From: an uncultured Burkholderiales bacterium
GTDB taxonomy: Bacteria; Pseudomonadota; Gammaproteobacteria; Burkholderiales; Burkholderiaceae_C
Reading direction: 5' to 3'
Assembly (NCBI GenBank): GCA_903844385.1
Contig: CAIMTJ010000080.1
Span: 1-55,263 of the forward strand
Length of the DNA: 55,263 nt
The notes beneath the pieces were generated by a model that was not told the origin of the DNA, made no database searches, and worked only from the letters and a program-made list of their open reading frames with translations. Made by a program: the position numbers and the translations under genes. Positions within the stretch are counted from its first letter, which is position 1, and the number at the start of each line of letters is the position of its first letter. Shown here in pieces: positions 50,088-55,263 of the stretch.

Positions 50088-53000
50088 ATGGAGGGTTGTT
50101 TTTTTCGGGTAGCACGTGCAGTGAATTCATCGCTTGAAGGCCCTTATTTGGGTGAAAAACTAAAGCCGCTGACCAGCGTCAGCGAGGGGCCAAGCCGTGC
50201 GCAGCACCCGGGCGGTCTCATCAGTATTCGTGGTGCGCGCACCCATAATCTCAAAAACGTCGACCTCGATTTGCCCAGGCACCAGTTGGTGGTGATCACC
50301 GGTCTGTCGGGCTCGGGCAAGTCCAGTCTCGCGTTTGACACCTTGTACGCCGAGGGTCAACGCCGCTATGTGGAGAGTTTGTCGGCCTACGCCAGACAAT
50401 TTTTGCAAAGAATGGACAAGCCCGATGTGGATTTGATTGAGGGCTTGTCGCCAGCCATTTCGATCGAGCAAAAGGCCACCAGCCACAATCCGCGCTCCAC
50501 GGTGGGCACGGTCACGGAGATCCATGACTATTTGAGGCTGTTGTTTGCCAGAGCCGGTACACCCCATTGCCCTGAGCATGGGGTGGCGCTGCAGTCTCAA
50601 ACCGTCTCGCAAATGGTGGACACCGTGCTGGGCCTGCCCAGTGACACGCGCATCATGATTTTGGCGCCTTTGGCGCGCGGTAAAAAAGGCGAGTTTGCGG
50701 ATCAATTGACGGCGCTGGAGATGCGCGGCTTTGTGCGCTTTCGCTTGGGTGCAGACGTTTATGAAGCGAGCGAGATGCCCGCGTTGAAGAAGAATGAAAA
50801 GCACGATCTCGATGTGGTGGTTGATCGGCTGAAGGTTCGTCCAGACGTGGCCCAACGACTCGCCGAGAGTTTTGAAGCGGCATTGGGTGTGGCCCAGGGG
50901 CGTGCGATTGTGCTCGATATGGACACGGGGCAAGAGCGCAGTTTCAACGCCCAGTTCGCCTGCCCCGTGTGCCATTTCTCCATGGGCGAGCTCGAGCCCC
51001 GGTTGTTTTCCTTCAACTCCCCAACGGGGGCTTGCACCGCGTGTGAAGGCTTAGGCGAAGAGTCTTTCTTTGACCCGGCGCGGGTGGTGGCCTTCCCGTC
51101 GCTGAGCCTGGCCAGTGGTGCCATCAAAGGCTGGGACCAGCGCAATGCGCAATACTTTGCCTTGCTCGAGAGCTTGGCCAAGCACTACCAGTTTGACTTG
51201 GACACCGCATTTGAGGACCTCCCCCCAGACATTCAGCACGCCGTCTTACAAGGCTCAGGCGCGCAAGAGATACGCTTTACCTATGTGCTGCAAGCGGCGG
51301 GTAAAGGCCCGAAAAAAACCACCAAAACCCACCCCTTTGAAGGCGTTTTGCCCAACATGGCCCGCCGCTATGCCGAAACCCAGTCGAGTGTCATCAAAGA
51401 GGAGTTGGCCCGCTTTAAAAGCATGCGTGCTTGCGTGACGTGTGGGGGCGCGCGTTTGCGTCTGGAGGCCTTGCATGTGCGCTTGGGCGAGGGCCCCAAC
51501 GCCAAGGGACTGCCCCAGGTGAGTGGCATGACCTTGGGGGAATCGTTTCGTTACTTCCAGGGCTTGACGCTCACCGGGGCCAAGGCCGAGATCGCCTCCA
51601 AAGTGGTGCAAGAGATTGTGGCGCGCTTGAAGTTTTTGAACGATGTGGGCTTGAGTTATTTGAGCCTGGACCGCCGAGCGGAGACCTTGTCCGGGGGCGA
51701 GTCGCAGCGCATTCGACTCGCCTCTCAAATTGGCTCGGGTTTGACGGGCGTGATGTATGTGCTCGATGAGCCCAGCATTGGATTGCACCAGCGCGACAAC
51801 GATCGTTTGATTGAAACCTTGAAACATTTGCGAGACATTGGCAACTCGGTGTTGGTGGTCGAGCACGATGAGGACATGATCCGCGCGGCCGACTACTGTG
51901 TCGACATGGGGCTTGGGGCGGGCATCCACGGTGGCGCGGTGATTGCGCAAGGCACCCCGCAAGAAGTGCAAGACAACCCCGCATCGTTGACCGGTCGCTA
52001 CTTGTCGGGGGCACTCTCGATTGCAGTACCCGCGCGCCGACACGCTTGGTTGCCTCTCACCAGCGAGCGAGGCGATGATGGCCTCCCCAGCAAATTGGCA
52101 AAGCCCAAAGTGCGCATGGAGTCTGCCAGCGCGTTGAGTCGTGGCATTCCGCTCTCACGCGCGAGTCAAGTCGTCAAAGAAGAGCCCGCGCACCCCTTTG
52201 CCAAGCTGCGCGCCGAGCTGGCCAAAGGAGCGGGCGTGCCAAGCGCGAGTCCAGTTGAGCGCGAGAGCGCTTCAGCCGACGCGCTCAACACGCACGCGGC
52301 CTTTTTGAGCGCTGGCGCTCTCGATGATCCTTGGCTGGCGAGCCCCAACGGCAAGTGTTTGCAGGTGAAGGCCGCCAGAGGCAACAATTTGCAAAACGTG
52401 GACGTCAAAATCCCTGTTGGGCTCATGACCTGTGTGACGGGGGTGTCTGGTTCGGGCAAATCCACCTTGGTCAATGACACCTTGTACGCCGCTGCCGCCA
52501 AGCACCTCTACCGCGCCCACGAGGAGCCCGCGGCCCATGATGAGATCATGGGGCTCGAGTATTTTGACAAAGTGATCAACGTGGACCAGTCGCCCATTGG
52601 GCGCACCCCGCGCAGCAACCCGGCCACCTACACCGGGCTCATGACGCCCATACGGGAGTTGCTCGCTGAAATGCCCATGGCCCGCGAGCGCGGTTATGGT
52701 GCGGGGAGATTTTCCTTCAACGTCGAGGGCGGTCGTTGTGAAGCTTGCCAAGGCGACGGTGTGGTGAAAGTGGAGATGCATTTTTTGCCCGACGTTTATG
52801 TGCCCTGTGATATTTGTCACGGCAAGCGCTACAACCGCGAAACTTTGGAAGTGCTCTACAAGGGCAAGAACATTGCACAAATTTTAGACCTCACGGTGGA
52901 GGCGGCCATTCATTGCTTTGATGCGGTGCCCACCATTGCAAGAAAGCTCCAAACCTTGATGGACGTGGGCTTGAGTTATTTGAAGCTGGGTCAATCGGCC

Positions 53001-53360
53001 ACCACGCTCTCCGGGGGTGAGGCCCAGCGGGTGAAGCTCGCGCTTGAATTGTCCAAACGAGACACGGGCCGCACCTTGTACATCTTGGATGAGCCCACCA
53101 CAGGGCTGCATTTTGCCGACATTGAGCTGCTCTTGAAGGTGCTGGTGACGCTGCGCGATGCGGGCAACACCATTGTCATCATTGAGCACAATTTGGATGT
53201 GATCAAAACCGCCGACTGGCTCATTGACATGGGCCCTGAAGGCGGCGACGCCGGTGGCTTTGTTGTGGGGGTGGGCACGCCTGAGACATTGGCCAGCAAT
53301 CCCCAGAGTTTTACCGGCCGTTATTTGAAAAAACTGCTCGATAAAGCCGCGAGCGCTTGA
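50088..53360 (+). CDS. uvrA: UvrABC excision nuclease subunit A
   Basis: DNA damage recognition ATPase of nucleotide excision repair. 1090 residues, well above the usual 940. The first Walker A is [14 protein letters not shown], the first ABC signature is [16 protein letters not shown], the second Walker A is [14 protein letters not shown] and the second signature is [16 protein letters not shown]. Zinc-finger pairs ([34 protein letters not shown]) are present. Extra length comes from an N-terminal extension of about 45 residues and an insertion of about 95 residues between the two halves (bases about 52050-52330), which is Ala/Ser/Pro rich. The start is uncertain: GTG 50121 or TTG 50148 are alternatives. 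Confidence 0.95.
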   Translation: MEGCFFRVARAVNSSLEGPYLGEKLKPLTSVSEGPSRAQHPGGLISIRGARTHNLKNVDLDLPRHQLVVITGLSGSGKSSLAFDTLYAEGQRRYVESLSAYARQFLQRMDKPDVDLIEGLSPAISIEQKATSHNPRSTVGTVTEIHDYLRLLFARAGTPHCPEHGVALQSQTVSQMVDTVLGLPSDTRIMILAPLARGKKGEFADQLTALEMRGFVRFRLGADVYEASEMPALKKNEKHDLDVVVDRLKVRPDVAQRLAESFEAALGVAQGRAIVLDMDTGQERSFNAQFACPVCHFSMGELEPRLFSFNSPTGACTACEGLGEESFFDPARVVAFPSLSLASGAIKGWDQRNAQYFALLESLAKHYQFDLDTAFEDLPPDIQHAVLQGSGAQEIRFTYVLQAAGKGPKKTTKTHPFEGVLPNMARRYAETQSSVIKEELARFKSMRACVTCGGARLRLEALHVRLGEGPNAKGLPQVSGMTLGESFRYFQGLTLTGAKAEIASKVVQEIVARLKFLNDVGLSYLSLDRRAETLSGGESQRIRLASQIGSGLTGVMYVLDEPSIGLHQRDNDRLIETLKHLRDIGNSVLVVEHDEDMIRAADYCVDMGLGAGIHGGAVIAQGTPQEVQDNPASLTGRYLSGALSIAVPARRHAWLPLTSERGDDGLPSKLAKPKVRMESASALSRGIPLSRASQVVKEEPAHPFAKLRAELAKGAGVPSASPVERESASADALNTHAAFLSAGALDDPWLASPNGKCLQVKAARGNNLQNVDVKIPVGLMTCVTGVSGSGKSTLVNDTLYAAAAKHLYRAHEEPAAHDEIMGLEYFDKVINVDQSPIGRTPRSNPATYTGLMTPIRELLAEMPMARERGYGAGRFSFNVEGGRCEACQGDGVVKVEMHFLPDVYVPCDICHGKRYNRETLEVLYKGKNIAQILDLTVEAAIHCFDAVPTIARKLQTLMDVGLSYLKLGQSATTLSGGEAQRVKLALELSKRDTGRTLYILDEPTTGLHFADIELLLKVLVTLRDAGNTIVIIEHNLDVIKTADWLIDMGPEGGDAGGFVVGVGTPETLASNPQSFTGRYLKKLLDKAASA

Positions 53361-53371
53361 GCCTTTGAGTG

Positions 53372-53395
53372 CCTGAGCACCTGAGCACCTGAGCA
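53372..53395. repeat. 8-bp tandem repeat after uvrA
   Basis: CCTGAGCA repeated three times without interruption, flanked by imperfect copies, in the short spacer between the convergent uvrA and pyrF genes. Confidence 0.8.
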
Positions 53396-53456
53396 CTTGA
53401 GGCCTTCATCGCGCAAGAGCGCTGTCGCCGCGGGCTTGAGGCCCCCAGCCCCAGCG

Positions 53457-54329
53457 TTAGGCCAATGTGGCCAGGTGCAGCGTCAACGCTTGCTCGAGAA
53501 GGTCTCGGGTTTGAAGCGCTTGCGCGCGCGCGGCTTGGGCGTAATCACGCTCAGGCGAGGCATACAAAACCGCTCGCGATGAATTGATCACGATGGGGGT
53601 GTCTTCGTTCACCCAGGCCGCTTGCAGAGTTTGCTGTGCGTCGCCTCCTTGTGCACCAATGCCGGGGATAAGGAGAGGCAAGTGAGGGGCTTGGCGGCGC
53701 ACCCGCTCGATATCTTCGGGGAAGGTTGCACCCACCACCAAACCGAGTTGGCCATTGGTGTTCCAGTGATGCTGCGCGAGACGAGCGACGTGTTCATAAA
53801 GTCGCTCGGGTGCAACGCCGCCCTGGGCGCTTGCGCCTGCTGGGCTGCTCAAGCGTAGGTTTTGCAGATCAGCCCCCCCAGGGTTGGAGGTGCGGCACAA
53901 CAAAAAAGCACCCTTGTCATGGTATTTCAAATAAGGGCTGATGGAGTCCAGTCCCATATAGGGTGACAAGGTGATGGCGTCGGCGCCGTAGCGCTCAAAC
54001 GCCTCGAGCGCGTACTGCTCGGCCGTGGAGCCGATATCGCCGCGCTTGGAATCCAAAATGATGGGCACCTGAGGTGCCACATCTTTCATGTGGCGCATGA
54101 GACGCTCGAGATCTTTCTCTGCGCCCAATGCTGAAAAATACGCGATTTGAGGCTTGAAGGCCAAGACCAAATCAGCGCAGGCGTCCACAATGGCCGCACA
54201 AAACTCGAAGGTTTTGTCGCTGCGTCCTTGCCAGTGGCTTGGAAAACGCGAGGGCTCCGGGTCTAGACCCACACAAAGAAGGCTGTGGTGGGCTTGTCGG
54301 GCGCCGCGCAATTGGTCTAAAAAATTCAT
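53457..54329 (-). CDS. pyrF: Orotidine 5'-phosphate decarboxylase
   Basis: Last step of UMP synthesis. 290 residues from the ATG at 54329; the frame extends to 54386 without similarity. The length and the sequence VGLDPEPSRFP, the catalytic IILDSKRGDIGSTAEQYA and LLIPGIGAQGGD identify the long (type 2) form found in actinobacteria and many betaproteobacteria rather than the short E. coli type. It converges on uvrA. Confidence 0.94.
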   Translation of the reverse strand: MNFLDQLRGARQAHHSLLCVGLDPEPSRFPSHWQGRSDKTFEFCAAIVDACADLVLAFKPQIAYFSALGAEKDLERLMRHMKDVAPQVPIILDSKRGDIGSTAEQYALEAFERYGADAITLSPYMGLDSISPYLKYHDKGAFLLCRTSNPGGADLQNLRLSSPAGASAQGGVAPERLYEHVARLAQHHWNTNGQLGLVVGATFPEDIERVRRQAPHLPLLIPGIGAQGGDAQQTLQAAWVNEDTPIVINSSRAVLYASPERDYAQAARAQALQTRDLLEQALTLHLATLA

Positions 54330-54439
54330 GGCCAGTTCACTTTCTTTCACTGAGGTTGCGCCATGCCGTGAGGCTCGGACACACATTGACGTTCACGCGC
54401 TGCTCGACCCTGGTGCATCAGCTTGACTGAACCTGTGAC

Positions 54440-55263
54440 TTATTTCGCTCGAGGCGCCTGCAGCACAGAAAGAGCCAGGCACAGGTCATGCCAGGATTTT
54501 CCCTTGTCTTGGCCCGTGCGCCATAAATACTCGGGCGGCTGGGTCACCACCATGGGCGTGCCCTCAAAGTCGAGGAGTTGACCGCACAGTTTGCCGTGGG
54601 GTAGACCTTGCCGCTCGGTGTTGTGCACCAGAGTTTGTGCGGCCATGCGCCCCATGACCAACAGTACTTTGGGCTTGAGATGAAGGATTTGTGCGCGCAA
54701 GTAAGCCGCACAGGTGAGGTAGTGCTGAGCGTCAACGCTGGGTCTGGCGCCCACGCATTTGACCATGTGGGTGATCATGATTTCGTCGTTGGGTTCGCCA
54801 GATTTTGCGCGGCTGTCCTTGTCGCTTGCGCCGCGGGCGAGCCAAGACGCGGCGCGCAAGAATTGTTCAAACAACGGGTGGGTGATCGCGGAGAAGGCGT
54901 TTGCCTGGCCATTGACATCGAGTTGCGGGGCATCGGCCACGATCAAGACGGGGCTGGGTTTGGGCACAGCGGGCGCGTTTTCATGATGGGCAGACATCGG
55001 CCAGGGGGTGGCTTTGTGCGGACTCCAAGAGCTCAGGCCAAAAAGCCGGGCTTTGGCGCCTGAGCCCAAGCTGCAGGCCTGGCAGTGTTGCGCTTGTTCG
55101 AGCAGTGCTTGCCAGGGCATGGACTCGAGCTCGGGCAGGGGCTCGCGTGGAGCTCGCTCGTGCGCGCGGGCCAGTGTGCTCGATGGGGGAGCCGCGCTCG
55201 AAGGCGCGCGCGCGGGCCGGGTGCTTGGAGCCTGGCGGCTAGACGGGGTGTCGGCGGCTTGGG
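54440..55263 (-). CDS. Uracil-DNA glycosylase family protein, divergent (5' end outside window)
   Basis: The frame runs open from the window edge to the stop at 54440; its start lies beyond 55263. A Pro/Ala/Ser/Arg-rich N-terminal region precedes an internal Met at 55120. Fe-S cluster cysteines expected of type-4/5 enzymes are visible: HCQACSL, then MVKC and LTCAAYL. The catalytic motifs are altered: where family members read GEAPG it has ADAPQ, and where they read YHPAYL it has TQPPEYL, losing the conserved His. So it belongs to the fold but may not be a normal uracil glycosylase. Confidence 0.8.
   Translation of the reverse strand, partial: QAADTPSSRQAPSTRPARAPSSAAPPSSTLARAHERAPREPLPELESMPWQALLEQAQHCQACSLGSGAKARLFGLSSWSPHKATPWPMSAHHENAPAVPKPSPVLIVADAPQLDVNGQANAFSAITHPLFEQFLRAASWLARGASDKDSRAKSGEPNDEIMITHMVKCVGARPSVDAQHYLTCAAYLRAQILHLKPKVLLVMGRMAAQTLVHNTERQGLPHGKLCGQLLDFEGTPMVVTQPPEYLWRTGQDKGKSWHDLCLALSVLQAPRAK

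Overview
The window is a chromosomal replication-origin region of a betaproteobacterium, most like Burkholderiales (Comamonadaceae-type). The evidence is gene content: rpmH-rnpA-yidD-yidC-mnmE and dnaA-dnaN-gyrB diverge around an origin, mnmG-rsmG-parA-parB lies nearby with parS sites, methionine synthase is split into two genes with an S-adenosylhomocysteine (SAH) riboswitch, and a TorF-type porin precedes glnK-amtB. I saw no rRNA, tRNA, prophage, insertion sequence or CRISPR array. Nearly all genes are housekeeping genes.

Layout. 1-4529 (minus) is the str operon rpsL-rpsG-fusA-tuf, with tuf cut by the window edge. 4666-8581 (minus) is hemJ, a VanZ-like membrane protein, a thioredoxin-like ferredoxin, a small alpha/beta hydrolase and a D-Ala-D-Ala carboxypeptidase; hemB diverges from hemJ. 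9817-12274 (minus) is metX-metW plus a dienelactone hydrolase. A glycine-rich RRM protein (12645-13064) ends in a clear terminator. 13093-19300 (minus) is one long run, rpmH-rnpA-yidD-yidC-mnmE-kdsD-kdsC-lptC. DnaA boxes occur both before dnaA and between dnaA and dnaN. After gyrB comes a minus-strand trio (ACP, ketoacyl synthase, pirin), then mnmG, rsmG, parA and parB with three parS-like sites.

32.3-40.2 kb holds a hotdog thioesterase, a 49-residue basic protein, arfB, a glutaryl-CoA-type dehydrogenase, mnmA, a LysR regulator divergent from a small membrane protein, GTP-dependent PEP carboxykinase and a 45-residue single-span membrane protein. 40.4-44.5 kb holds the split methionine synthase; the second gene follows a SAH riboswitch and carries a frameshift at a run of eight G. 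44.5-47.3 kb is a nitrogen-regulated unit (NtrC-like sites, sigma-54 promoter, porin, glnK, amtB). 47.7-55.3 kb holds ssb, an MFS transporter, uvrA, pyrF and a uracil-DNA-glycosylase-family protein cut by the window edge.

How the genes connect: methionine and SAM metabolism appears twice (metX/metW and metH), as do tRNA modification (mnmE, mnmG, mnmA) and heme synthesis (hemB, hemJ). The stretch around the origin (about 13-25 kb) is visibly richer in A+T than the 35-55 kb part. I do not see a clearly new multi-gene defence or mobile system. The observations most worth a second look are the metH frameshift and riboswitch, the divergent glycosylase-like protein, the ACP/ketoacyl-synthase trio and the divergent LysR/membrane-protein pair.
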